Shown here one piece after another: positions 47,222 to 56,940 of a stretch of DNA of 64,000 bases. Position 1 is the stretch's first letter; every line of letters begins with the position of its first letter. The notes below the pieces were generated by a model. The model was not told the origin of the DNA, ran no database searches, and worked only from the letters and a program-made list of their open reading frames with translations. Source of the DNA: Allomuricauda ruestringensis DSM 13258 (GTDB lineage Bacteria > Bacteroidota > Bacteroidia > Flavobacteriales > Flavobacteriaceae); NCBI RefSeq assembly GCF_000224085.1, contig NC_015945.1:879501-943500 (forward strand), given 5' to 3'. Position numbers and translations under genes: made by a program.

Positions 47222-48685
47222 ATGATTGAGGAAAAAAGCGTGGAAAAAGTAATAGATGAAAGCCAACAAGGAAGCACCTTGTCGCTGGAAAACAACGAAA
47301 AGAACGGCCGAAAACTTTACATAGAAAGCTACGGTTGCCAGATGAACTTTTCCGATAGCGAGATTGTGGCGTCCATATTGGCCAAGGAAGGTTTCAACAC
47401 CACCCAAAACTTGGATGATGCCGATTTGGTTCTGGTAAACACCTGCTCCATTCGCGAAAAAGCAGAACAAACCGTTCGCAAGCGACTGGAGAAGTTCAAT
47501 GCCGTAAAAAGAACCAAACCAAATATGAAAGTTGGTGTTTTGGGCTGCATGGCGGAACGTTTGAAAAGTAAGTTCCTAGAAGAGGAAAAAATTGTGGATA
47601 TGGTCGTGGGGCCCGATGCCTATAAAGACCTGCCCAACCTTATCCAAGAAATAGACGAAGGTAGAAATGCCGTAAACGTTATCCTTTCCAAAGATGAAAC
47701 CTACGGCGATGTAGCGCCTGTTCGGCTAAACACCAACGGAGTCTCTGCTTTTGTTTCCATTACCCGTGGTTGCGACAACATGTGCACGTTCTGTGTGGTT
47801 CCCTTTACCCGTGGAAGAGAGCGCAGTCGTGATCCACAATCCATTTTGGAAGAGGTGAATGATCTTTGGGAAAAAGGATTCAAGGAAATTACACTTTTAG
47901 GTCAAAATGTGGACAGTTACCTTTGGTACGGTGGTGGATTAAAAAAAGATTTTGACAAAGCTTCGGACATGCAAAAAGCAACTTCCGTAAACTTTGCCGG
48001 ATTGTTGGAACTTGTAGCACAGGCCCAACCTAAAATGCGTATCCGTTTCTCCACATCCAACCCACAAGACATGACTTTGGACGTTATCGAGGCGATGGCC
48101 AAATACGAAAACATCTGCAAATACATTCACTTGCCCGTACAAAGTGGAAGCAACCGCATTTTAAAGGCGATGAATCGTTTGCACACTCGTGAGGAATATT
48201 TTGAGCTTATCGACAACATCAGAAAAATTATTCCCGATTGCGCCATCAGTCAGGATATGATCACAGGCTTCCCAACGGAAACCGAGGAAGACCATCAAGA
48301 TACCTTAAGCCTGATGGAGTACGTGAAGTACGATTTTGGTTTTATGTTCGCTTATTCCGAAAGACCTGGAACCATGGCCGAACGCAAAATGGAAGATGAC
48401 ATTCCTGATGAGACAAAGAAAAGACGCTTGCAGGAAATTATTGAAGTTCAACAAAAACACAGCCATTACCGCACCCAACAGCATCTGGGTAAAACCGAAG
48501 AAGTCCTTATAGAAGGACCCTCCAAAAAATCCGATGCACATTGGATGGGGCGAAATTCTCAGAACACCGTTGTAGTTTTTCCAAAGGAAAATTACAAAGT
48601 GGGCGATTTTGTGAACGTAAAAATCAACGAATGTACCTCAGCTACCCTTATTGGTGAGGCTGTAGGATATTCAGAAAACAATTAA
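47222..48685 (+). CDS. miaB: tRNA-2-methylthio-N6-dimethylallyladenosine synthase MiaB
   Basis: A radical-SAM enzyme of 487 residues that methylthiolates i6A37 of tRNAs reading UNN codons. The N-terminal UPF0004 domain has [24 protein letters not shown] and [11 protein letters not shown] with the three cysteines for the auxiliary cluster. The radical-SAM motif is [20 protein letters not shown], and the C-terminal TRAM domain ([12 protein letters not shown] onward) binds tRNA. A strong promoter lies just upstream. The sigma-54 activator follows after a hairpin repeat. Confidence 0.97.
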   Translation: MIEEKSVEKVIDESQQGSTLSLENNEKNGRKLYIESYGCQMNFSDSEIVASILAKEGFNTTQNLDDADLVLVNTCSIREKAEQTVRKRLEKFNAVKRTKPNMKVGVLGCMAERLKSKFLEEEKIVDMVVGPDAYKDLPNLIQEIDEGRNAVNVILSKDETYGDVAPVRLNTNGVSAFVSITRGCDNMCTFCVVPFTRGRERSRDPQSILEEVNDLWEKGFKEITLLGQNVDSYLWYGGGLKKDFDKASDMQKATSVNFAGLLELVAQAQPKMRIRFSTSNPQDMTLDVIEAMAKYENICKYIHLPVQSGSNRILKAMNRLHTREEYFELIDNIRKIIPDCAISQDMITGFPTETEEDHQDTLSLMEYVKYDFGFMFAYSERPGTMAERKMEDDIPDETKKRRLQEIIEVQQKHSHYRTQQHLGKTEEVLIEGPSKKSDAHWMGRNSQNTVVVFPKENYKVGDFVNVKINECTSATLIGEAVGYSENN

Positions 48686-48694
48686 TAACCAATT

Positions 48695-48778
48695 TGTCAT
48701 TCCGCATCGTGCTTCGACTACGCTCAGTATCTGTGCGGAATCAAAAAAAATAAGATTCTTGTTTTCGCAGGAATAACA
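48695..48778. repeat. composite hairpin repeat between miaB and the sigma-54 activator
   Basis: Starts TGTCATT and ends AATAACA. The first arm pair is ATTCCGCA/TGCGGAAT (48699-48706 and 48734-48741), with CTTCGACTACGCTCAG in its loop. A second imperfect hairpin, ATTCTTG/CAGGAAT, follows. Same layout as the element at 52325-52404. Confidence 0.7.
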
Positions 48779-48782
48779 GCAT

Positions 48783-50063
48783 ATGGAAAGTGTACAATCC
48801 ATAAAACAACGGTTCGAGCTCATCGGAAACGATGTAAAACTCAATCGGGCCATAGAAAAAGCCATACAAGTCGCACCCACCGATATTTCGGTTTTGGTGA
48901 CCGGCGAAAGCGGTGTGGGAAAGGAATCCATTCCTAAAATCATCCATTCACTCTCCCACCGCAAGCATGCTAAATACATTGCGGTAAACTGCGGAGCTAT
49001 TCCCGAAGGAACTATAGACAGTGAATTGTTTGGTCACGAAAAAGGGGCTTTTACTGGTGCCACCCAAACCCGTAACGGTTATTTTGAAGTGGCCGATAAA
49101 GGCACCATCTTTTTGGACGAAGTAGGTGAGCTTCCGTTGACCACTCAGGTTCGATTGCTACGTGTACTGGAAAATGGCGAGTTCCTAAAAGTAGGATCCT
49201 CTCAAGTACAAAAAACCGATGTTCGTATTGTGGCGGCCACCAATATTAATATGTTCGAGGCCATTAAAAAGGAAAAGTTCAGGGAAGACCTTTATTATAG
49301 GTTGAGTACGGTTGAAATAAACCTGCCCCCGCTTCGCGATAGACGGGACGATATTCACTTGCTGTTCAGAAAATTTGCTTCGGACTTTGGACAAAAATAT
49401 AAAATGCCCACCATCCGATTGGAGGACGATGCCGTGGAGCTTCTTTTAAAATATCGCTGGCCCGGCAACATCCGTCAATTAAGAAATATTGCTGAACAAG
49501 TTTCGGTATTGGAAGAAAATCGAAATATTTCAGCAGCTACGCTAAACAGCTATTTGCCCAACGCAAGCAGTTCCAATTTACCTGCAGTGATAAAGCAGTC
49601 CAAAAAAGAGGGTGACTTTAGCAACGAGCGTGAGATTTTGTACAAGGTCCTTTTTGACATGAAGGGTGATTTGAACGATCTCAAAAAATTAACCTTGGAG
49701 CTTCTTAAGGATAATGATTCCAACAAAGTTCAGCGCGAAAACGAAGGCTTGATTCGAAAAATCTATGGAAATCAGGAAGAAGAAGATGTAGAACACGAGG
49801 AGAAACCTACAGCAGAATTGTTGCATCTTCCAGAACCTGTTGTTGAAGCATCGGCGCCAAGCACAACCCATCAGCCCCCAGAAGACCGCTATCATTTTGC
49901 GGAAGAGATCGAAGAGGAAGAAACCCTATCTTTACAGGAAAAGGAAATCGAATTGATCAAAAAATCGTTGGAGCGCAACAAGGGAAAAAGAAAGGCAGCC
50001 GCTGCGGAGCTCGGAATTTCCGAAAGGACACTCTACAGAAAAATAAAACAGTACGATCTTTAA
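48783..50063 (+). CDS. sigma-54-dependent AAA+ activator lacking a receiver domain
   Basis: A 426-residue activator of RNA polymerase with sigma-54. It starts straight with the AAA+ domain: Walker A GESGVGKE (41-48), the sigma-54 contact loop GAFTGA (88-93), Walker B GTIFLDEVGEL and the arginine-finger region REDLYYRLS. A 100-residue acidic linker (residues about 265-375) and a C-terminal Fis-type HTH (KRKAAAAELGISERTLYRKIKQ) follow. No receiver, GAF or PAS domain is present, so control must come through level, partner or linker. It lies in a conserved flavobacterial order: miaB, activator, lptE, hypothetical, secG. Targets are unknown. Confidence 0.95.
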   Translation: MESVQSIKQRFELIGNDVKLNRAIEKAIQVAPTDISVLVTGESGVGKESIPKIIHSLSHRKHAKYIAVNCGAIPEGTIDSELFGHEKGAFTGATQTRNGYFEVADKGTIFLDEVGELPLTTQVRLLRVLENGEFLKVGSSQVQKTDVRIVAATNINMFEAIKKEKFREDLYYRLSTVEINLPPLRDRRDDIHLLFRKFASDFGQKYKMPTIRLEDDAVELLLKYRWPGNIRQLRNIAEQVSVLEENRNISAATLNSYLPNASSSNLPAVIKQSKKEGDFSNEREILYKVLFDMKGDLNDLKKLTLELLKDNDSNKVQRENEGLIRKIYGNQEEEDVEHEEKPTAELLHLPEPVVEASAPSTTHQPPEDRYHFAEEIEEEETLSLQEKEIELIKKSLERNKGKRKAAAAELGISERTLYRKIKQYDL

Positions 50064-50082
50064 TTTACACCTAAAAGTTTTA

Positions 50083-50610
50083 ATGAGAACAATGAAAAAA
50101 AATGGACTAAAGGTTGGACTACTTGGATTGGTTTTCTTTCTATCCAATTGTGGAGCATATAATTTTTCTGGAGCGGACATTGGGACCGCACAGAGTTTCC
50201 AGGTCAACTTTTTCCAAAATTATGCAGATCAAACACCCGGTTCGGTTATTGTGCCCGGATTAGGGCGTGATTTTACCTTGGCACTTCAGGACATGATCAA
50301 CAACCTCACCAGTTTGTCCCTTACTGGAAGCAATGGTGATTTGTTGTACGAAGGTGAGATTGTGGGGTACAAGATTGTTCCCATGACGGCCACCTCAGAT
50401 CAACGCACCTCCCAAAACCGACTGACAATGACTGTAAATGTTCGGTTTTATAACACCACAAAGGAAGATGCTGATTTTGAAAAACGGTTTTCCTTCTTTT
50501 ACGATTTTGATGCCGCAGCTCCGTTGCCATCAATACAAGCTGCTGCGCACGAAGAAATTTTTGAACGACTTACCCAGGACATTTTTAATGCATCCTTGGG
50601 AAATTGGTAA
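50083..50610 (+). CDS. lptE: LPS assembly lipoprotein LptE
   Basis: A 175-residue outer-membrane lipoprotein with lipobox LSN-C followed by GAYNFSGADI, the pattern of Bacteroidota LptE. LptE plugs the LptD barrel and helps place lipopolysaccharide on the surface. The body has strands (FQVNFFQNYADQTPGSVIVP) and a helix (LGRDFTLALQDMINNLTSLS) in the family order. ATG at 50083 or 50092 are both usable; the first keeps a slightly longer basic region. It follows the sigma-54 activator by 19 bases and is probably cotranscribed with it. Confidence 0.9.
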   Translation: MRTMKKNGLKVGLLGLVFFLSNCGAYNFSGADIGTAQSFQVNFFQNYADQTPGSVIVPGLGRDFTLALQDMINNLTSLSLTGSNGDLLYEGEIVGYKIVPMTATSDQRTSQNRLTMTVNVRFYNTTKEDADFEKRFSFFYDFDAAAPLPSIQAAAHEEIFERLTQDIFNASLGNW

Positions 50611-50616
50611 TAGTAT

Positions 50617-51534
50617 ATGAACGTTTCAGATTTTATACATATTCTTCAAAACTCGAATACCATCCTATCTCCCAAGCAAACAAGGGAGTTGGAGGATATT
50701 ATTGAGGAATACCCTTATTTTCAGGCAGCACGTGCGCTACACTTAAAAGGGCTCAAAAATCTGGACAGCTACAAGTACAACAATGCCCTTAAGGTAACGG
50801 CCGCCCATACTTCGGACAGGGATGTGCTTTTTGATTATATCACCTCCAAAGAATTTATCCAAAACAATATTGCCGACACCATTGCTGGCAGAGGCTCTAA
50901 ACTTGAGGACCAAGACGCGGTTTCGGAAGAAATACAGCCCAATCCAAATGCGGCAAGTATGCTTTCGGAATCCAACGAACCTGCCCTGCCCCAAAATTTA
51001 AACGACGCAGAACAAATTCTGAATCCCGAACTTTTCAAATCAAAAACTCCTGAAAAGCAAGCTGAAAAAGTTGAGGAATCCAAAAAGGAACCGGACACCA
51101 ATTTAAATTTGGGCAAACCAATCCCGTTCACCAAAAAGGAGAAACACTCCTTTACCGAATGGCTTCAATTGACTTCCACTTCCGAAGAACCGGCCGAAGA
51201 AGAAGAGAATACGACAGACCATCAGGAAGAAAATGTGATGGACAAGCTGGAGCGTAAAAAGAAATTTGATCTCTTGGACAAGTTTATCGAGAACAATCCC
51301 AAGATAGTCCCAAAGGAATCCAACCCCAAGGTCAATATAAAGGAGTCCACCAAAATCAACCAAAACGAGTTGATGACAGAGACTTTGGCCAAGGTATACT
51401 TGGAGCAGAAAAAGTATAAAAAAGCCATTCAAGCCTTTAAAATATTGAGTTTGAAATATCCAGAAAAAAGTGGTTTCTTTGCAGATCAAATTCAGGCAGT
51501 GAAGAAACTGCAACAAGAAAAAGATAAGAAATGA
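50617..51534 (+). CDS. hypothetical protein with acidic linker and C-terminal TPR-like helices
   Basis: A 305-residue soluble protein. I do not recognise a named family, but it is regularly found between lptE and secG in flavobacteria. The N-terminal 90 residues are helical (TRELEDIIEEYPYFQAARAL). Residues 100-190 are Glu/Pro-rich and probably disordered. The C-terminal 70 residues contain TETLAKVYLEQKKYKKAIQA and FKILSLKYPEKSGFFADQI, a TPR-like hairpin. No signal peptide or membrane segment is visible. It starts six bases after lptE and its TGA overlaps the secG ATG (ATGA), so it is translationally tied to secG. A scaffold role at the envelope is possible. Confidence 0.82.
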   Translation: MNVSDFIHILQNSNTILSPKQTRELEDIIEEYPYFQAARALHLKGLKNLDSYKYNNALKVTAAHTSDRDVLFDYITSKEFIQNNIADTIAGRGSKLEDQDAVSEEIQPNPNAASMLSESNEPALPQNLNDAEQILNPELFKSKTPEKQAEKVEESKKEPDTNLNLGKPIPFTKKEKHSFTEWLQLTSTSEEPAEEEENTTDHQEENVMDKLERKKKFDLLDKFIENNPKIVPKESNPKVNIKESTKINQNELMTETLAKVYLEQKKYKKAIQAFKILSLKYPEKSGFFADQIQAVKKLQQEKDKK

Positions 51535-51893
51535 GCACGTTTGCAATTTTTTTGGTACTGATAATTATCGTGTGCCTTTTGTTGGTCTTGGTCATTATGG
51601 TCCAAAATCCTAAAGGTGGTGGATTGTCTTCATCCTTTGGAGGAAGTGGCAACCAAGTTGTTGGTGGTGTAAAAAAGACCGGGGACTTTTTGGATAAAAG
51701 TACTTGGACCCTTGCCACCCTTTTGATTGTTTTGATATTGCTTTCCAATGTTTCCCTAAAAGGGAACTATAGCCAAGCAGATTCCAAACTACTTCAAGGC
51801 GACGATACGGAAATACCAGAAACGGTTCCAGAGGAAGTACCTGAACAACTTCCACCTGCCGACACTACAAGTCCAGTAGACACTATTGGATAA
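51531..51893 (+). CDS. secG: protein translocase subunit SecG
   Basis: A 120-residue inner-membrane protein with two hydrophobic segments (FAIFLVLIIIVCLLLVLVIM and LATLLIVLILLSNVSL) and the SecG loop MVQNPKGGGLSSSFGG, GGVKKTGDFLDKSTW. SecG assists SecYE during protein export. The C-terminus is a Pro/Glu/Asp-rich tail of about 35 residues. A strong terminator follows at 51914. Confidence 0.94.
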   Translation: MSTFAIFLVLIIIVCLLLVLVIMVQNPKGGGLSSSFGGSGNQVVGGVKKTGDFLDKSTWTLATLLIVLILLSNVSLKGNYSQADSKLLQGDDTEIPETVPEEVPEQLPPADTTSPVDTIG

Positions 51894-51913
51894 TACAAAG
51901 TGACAAAGCATAG

Positions 51914-51950
51914 AAAAATGCCAGCTTGAAATGACAAGCTGGCATTTTTG
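51914..51950 (+). terminator. terminator after secG
   Basis: AAAAATGCCAGCTTG/CAAGCTGGCATTTTT hairpin, 20 bases after the stop codon. It separates the miaB-secG unit from groES. Confidence 0.9.
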
Positions 51951-51976
51951 TTTTCCAGAATGTCAGTTTTTGAGCA

Positions 51977-51992
51977 TTGGCACAATTTCTGT
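51977..51992 (+). promoter_or_regulatory. candidate sigma-54-like element upstream of groES
   Basis: TTGGCAC at 51977-51983 matches the -24 element, but the -12 region reads CTGT where TTGC is expected. It lies 47 bases before the groES ATG. No TAnnTTTG box was seen in the gap. Weak evidence only. Confidence 0.3.
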
Positions 51993-52039
51993 CCTTTAGA
52001 TTCAAGAATTTTTTAAACAAACACCTAAATAATTAAAAT

Positions 52040-52318
52040 ATGGCTAAAGTAAATATCAAACCATTGGCAGACAGGGTTTTGATCGAGCCTCTACAGGCCG
52101 AGACAAAAACTGCCTCCGGTATCATCATCCCGGACAACGCTAAGGAAAAACCACAAAAAGGAACTGTTGTGGCCGTTGGACCTGGAACCAAGGACGAAAA
52201 AGTGACCGTTAAAGTGGGCGATACCGTTCTTTATGGAAAATATGCCGGTACTGAACTCAAGTTCGATGGTACTGACTATTTGATGATGCGCGAAAGCGAT
52301 ATTTTGGCAATCGTATAA
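52040..52318 (+). CDS. groES: co-chaperonin GroES
   Basis: The 92-residue lid of the GroEL chamber. Family motifs are present: [14 protein letters not shown], the mobile loop [31 protein letters not shown] and [18 protein letters not shown]. It is the first gene of the groESL operon. The 101-base gap to groEL holds a composite hairpin repeat. Confidence 0.98.
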   Translation: MAKVNIKPLADRVLIEPLQAETKTASGIIIPDNAKEKPQKGTVVAVGPGTKDEKVTVKVGDTVLYGKYAGTELKFDGTDYLMMRESDILAIV

Positions 52319-52324
52319 CCAATA

Positions 52325-52404
52325 TGTCATTCCCGCAAAAGCGGGAATCCATCTAGAAACTAAAACGTATAACCAAAAAGATTCCTGCCTTCGCAGGAAT
52401 GACA
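52325..52404. repeat. composite hairpin repeat between groES and groEL
   Basis: Ends TGTCATT (52325-52331) and AATGACA (52398-52404) are an exact inverted pair. Inside are two perfect 8-bp hairpins: ATTCCCGC/GCGGGAAT (52329-52348) and ATTCCTGC/GCAGGAAT (52381-52400). The same plan occurs at 48695-48778. Confidence 0.8.
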
Positions 52405-52410
52405 AAATAA

Positions 52411-54054
<1,644 letters not shown>

Positions 54055-54081
54055 TATCATCCCATTCAGATTAAAAATAGG

Positions 54082-54110
54082 AACGCCCCAATTTGCATCG
54101 GGGCGTTTTC
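54082..54110 (+). terminator. terminator of groESL
   Basis: AACGCCCC/GGGGCGTT hairpin with T-rich tail, 27 bases after groEL. Confidence 0.9.
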
Positions 54111-54154
54111 TTTTTATCTAGTTGAACGGTTCTCCTTAAGAACCTAAAACCAAG

Positions 54155-54250
54155 TTACTTCTTCTTACCAGTAGCTTGGGCAGTCTTCTTTGCTACAGGC
54201 TTTACAGCTTTGGCAGGAGATGACTTTCCATTTGACTTTGCTTGTTTCAT
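54155..54250 (-). CDS. 31-residue lysine/alanine-rich basic peptide
   Basis: A short minus-strand frame with ATG at 54250 and TAA at 54155. The product begins MKQAKSNGKSSPAKAV and ends TAQATGKKK. Eleven of 31 residues are Lys, with Ala, Ser, Pro and Thr making up most of the rest, like the tail of histone H1 and its bacterial homologues. It has no acidic or aromatic residue. The codons are not biased to AT as random gap DNA would be. It lies alone between groEL and the copper cluster. It may bind DNA, RNA or ribosomes; this is inference and expression is unproven. Confidence 0.55.
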   Translation of the reverse strand: MKQAKSNGKSSPAKAVKPVAKKTAQATGKKK

Positions 54251-54369
54251 CGGTCAATAATTTAAAAACCTAAGTAAATGTATTTCACATTTGAATCCGA
54301 ATAATTTATTTGGCTAAATATTAACTAAAATAGCTTGTGGTGCATTTTGATAATATTATGGTCAAAAAC

Positions 54370-54455
54370 CGTCAGGTCGAGAACCTTTTTTATAAAAATT
54401 CTTTTTCTCGATACAAATTTCACTCATGCTTTCGTGAAATCCACTCGAAATGACG
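54370..54455. repeat. outer inverted repeat CGTCAGGTCGAG...CTCGAAATGACG
   Basis: The ends pair at 10 of 12 bases and an inner hairpin TTTCAC/GTGAAA lies at 54418-54439. Length (86 bases) and GTCA...TGAC ends resemble the elements at 48695 and 52325. The rest of the 54251-54490 gap is AT-rich with no gene seen. Confidence 0.6.
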
Positions 54456-54490
54456 AATTTTTCATCAAAATGCACTATGGGTTAAAATAG

Positions 54491-56221
54491 CTAGTTGATG
54501 GTTCCCACCACACTGCCACAGGTAAGCATCGCATCCCCATAATAGGGGTTGCGTATTTCCTCTTCCAAACTGAGCCAATTGGCACCCTTGTCGTTATTGG
54601 CCATTGGGCAATGCTGCACATATAGTTTAGTCTCCAAATCATTCATTTGTTGCCCTATTTGAATTATGTTTTGGGAAAGCAAGATAAAATCCTCACGTTG
54701 GTCCGCCAAACTACTTTTTGAGGCCATATTTGTTAGTTGTTCTTTTAATTTTGATAGGTGACTTTTGCCCATATCATCCATCTCCAAATTATTTATTTCT
54801 GAGGCAATCCTTGCTGCTTTCTGTGTCAACACTTGTGTTCGTTCTTGGTCAGATGCAACCAAGGCATCTTTCAAATCCAGATAAATATTTAAAAGGTCGT
54901 TGAACTTTGATTGTGCCTCTGGGGAAAATTCCATTTTCATTGCACCAGGCATATCTACATGGTCATGATTCATGGTTGATGCTGTTCCATCTTGATTCAT
55001 CATGGATTTTTTACCCTGCAACTGAGCCGCGGCATCTACCGTAAAAGTACCTTGGGCGACTACCAAGTCTCCCGATTTTAACCCTGAATTGACCACATAA
55101 CTGCCATTTCTCAAATTTCCTAGCTCAACCTCTCGCATTTCAAAAATGGCATTGTCTGGATTTGGCTGTACATAGACCAAGGAACGTTTTCCAGTCCAAA
55201 GAACGGCACTTTCCGGTATGGTCAACGATTCATTTTGATGGTTTGAAACCTCAACTTCAGCCTGTACAAACATGCCTGGTTTGAGCAACCCTTCTTTGTT
55301 GTCAAGCTCTGCTCGCACCTCCAAGGTCCTTGTATTCTTGTTCAATAGCGGAGATACAAAGGAGACTTTGGCAGGGAATGTTTTGTTTGGGTATGATTTT
55401 GTGGTCACGTTCAACGTTTGCCCTTCCTTAAACAAGCTCAATTGGTTTTCATAGGCATCAAAAATAGTCCAAACCGAATTTAGATTGGCCACTTTCAACA
55501 AAGGTGAACCTGTTTTGATGTAATCGCCTTCCTCCATCATAATTTCGGAAACTACACCACTCACATTGGAGTACACCGGGAAATTTTCCAGTACTTGTCC
55601 AGCACTTTCGATTTCGTTGATTTGTGCTTCGGACAATTTCCAAAGTTTCAATTTGTTGCGAACGGCTTTGTACAATTGGGGTTGGGATTCCTTTAAATTG
55701 GCTGCCGTCAACAGTTCTTGTTGGGCCGAAACCAAGACCGGGGCATAAATAGTGGCTAACTTTTGGCCTTTTCGAATCGCTTCTCCCTCAAAATTGATAA
55801 AGATCTTTTCTATCCTTCCATCAAAATAAGCCGATTGAACCGCATCCGATTCCTGGTTGACAGCTACTTTACCAGAAACTTTAACATGGTCTTTGCTATC
55901 AACTCCAGAACCCACCATCACAGTTTCCACTCCTGCCAATACCATGGCATTCTCGGTCATTTTAATTTGATTTGCCATAAGACCTTCTCCCGCATTGTCG
56001 GCAGGAATCAAATCCATGCCACAAATAGGGCACGACCCCGACTCTGGTTGCATAATCTGTGGATGCATGGAACAGGTCCACATGTCGTCCGAAGCAATTT
56101 CCGTGCTATGGTCATGCTCGTCTTCGTTTGTGATATCGGCACCATTTCCAAATATGAGATATCCCACCAATAATCCGACCACAACCGCAACTCCAATGTA
56201 TATGATGTTTTCCTTTTTCAT
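54491..56221 (-). CDS. CusB-like RND periplasmic adaptor with heavy-metal-binding and DUF3347 domains
   Basis: A 576-residue adaptor of the copper/silver efflux type. It has an N-terminal membrane anchor (IIYIGVAVVVGLLVGYLIFG) and then a heavy-metal-binding domain, WTCSMHPQIM and GSCPICGMDLIP (about residues 47-74). The usual barrel-sandwich adaptor core follows (VNQESDAVQSAYFDGRIEKI; later VVSEIMMEEGDYIKTG). The C-terminal 150 residues (SPEAQSKFNDLLNIYLDLKD onward, with YVQHCPMA and LTCGSVV) are a DUF3347 domain with extra Cys and Met. It should link the RND permease (61646 onward) to the TolC-like channel. It is the last gene of the cluster, unusually far from its pump partner, four bases after the PepSY gene. 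Confidence 0.92.
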   Translation of the reverse strand: MKKENIIYIGVAVVVGLLVGYLIFGNGADITNEDEHDHSTEIASDDMWTCSMHPQIMQPESGSCPICGMDLIPADNAGEGLMANQIKMTENAMVLAGVETVMVGSGVDSKDHVKVSGKVAVNQESDAVQSAYFDGRIEKIFINFEGEAIRKGQKLATIYAPVLVSAQQELLTAANLKESQPQLYKAVRNKLKLWKLSEAQINEIESAGQVLENFPVYSNVSGVVSEIMMEEGDYIKTGSPLLKVANLNSVWTIFDAYENQLSLFKEGQTLNVTTKSYPNKTFPAKVSFVSPLLNKNTRTLEVRAELDNKEGLLKPGMFVQAEVEVSNHQNESLTIPESAVLWTGKRSLVYVQPNPDNAIFEMREVELGNLRNGSYVVNSGLKSGDLVVAQGTFTVDAAAQLQGKKSMMNQDGTASTMNHDHVDMPGAMKMEFSPEAQSKFNDLLNIYLDLKDALVASDQERTQVLTQKAARIASEINNLEMDDMGKSHLSKLKEQLTNMASKSSLADQREDFILLSQNIIQIGQQMNDLETKLYVQHCPMANNDKGANWLSLEEEIRNPYYGDAMLTCGSVVGTIN

Positions 56222-56225
56222 ATCA

Positions 56226-56933
56226 CTATTTTTTTCGTTTTATAACTTTTCTCATCGTTGGCGACGAGGTAAACCAAAGCAAAAATCCGCTCAATACGGT
56301 AATCAATCCCAACAGGGAAAAAGCACGAAGCAAAGTTGTATTAAAATCATCCCTGCTTTCATAATCCATCGTGTGGGTCATCCAAAGAAAATCGAACCAT
56401 CTCCAATTCCGATGCCGAACCGTTTGAAAAGATCCATCGGCCACCGAAACATAGGCCTTAATATTTTCCGGTGAATCATACGTAATCACATAGGCGGGCA
56501 ATTTCTTTTCCCTATACTCATGATGCTTATCGGTCTCATCGATTACCTCAACCCCTTTGACATTTAAATCCGGTGACATTTGACGCTCAGCAACAGCTAG
56601 GGCTTCTACTTCCGAAATACCTTCTTTTATGTTCCCGTTTTTAGCATCTACCAAATATTCATTATTGATCCAGTAATACGGTTTGCCCGCTATTTCCTTT
56701 AGGCTCAACGAACTTATTTTAGCGGGAATATTAATCTGTGAAAGCCCAATGAGTCCATCAAAAGCTACGGGCTCATAATCCATGTTCCTAAAATGGTCCC
56801 CATGGATTTCGTCAATATCTGTCCAGCTAAAGTAGAGCCCACTAGCTGTCCACATGATGAATTGAATGCCCAAGAATATCCCCAAATACCTGTGGGCCTT
56901 TCTAATTTTAACCGCTGTTTTTCGTTTTACCAT
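56226..56933 (-). CDS. PepSY-domain membrane protein
   Basis: About 235 residues. It starts with a basic stretch and a membrane segment (RKAHRYLGIFLGIQFIMWTA), as in PepSY-TM proteins. Two PepSY-like periplasmic units follow (KISSLSLKEIAGKPYYWINN; SEVEALAVAERQMSPDLN). A second membrane segment (AFSLLGLITVLSGFLLWF) is near the C-terminus, after an RHRNWRWFDFLWMTHTMDY region with several histidines. The long frame begins at 56975, inside the ATPase gene; ATG 56933 is a better start and lies 7 bases after the ATPase stop. Such proteins are common beside copper ATPase genes in Bacteroidota. A role in metal reduction or handling is likely but unproven. Confidence 0.87.
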   Translation of the reverse strand: MVKRKTAVKIRKAHRYLGIFLGIQFIMWTASGLYFSWTDIDEIHGDHFRNMDYEPVAFDGLIGLSQINIPAKISSLSLKEIAGKPYYWINNEYLVDAKNGNIKEGISEVEALAVAERQMSPDLNVKGVEVIDETDKHHEYREKKLPAYVITYDSPENIKAYVSVADGSFQTVRHRNWRWFDFLWMTHTMDYESRDDFNTTLLRAFSLLGLITVLSGFLLWFTSSPTMRKVIKRKK

Positions 56934-56940
56934 TTCGTTT

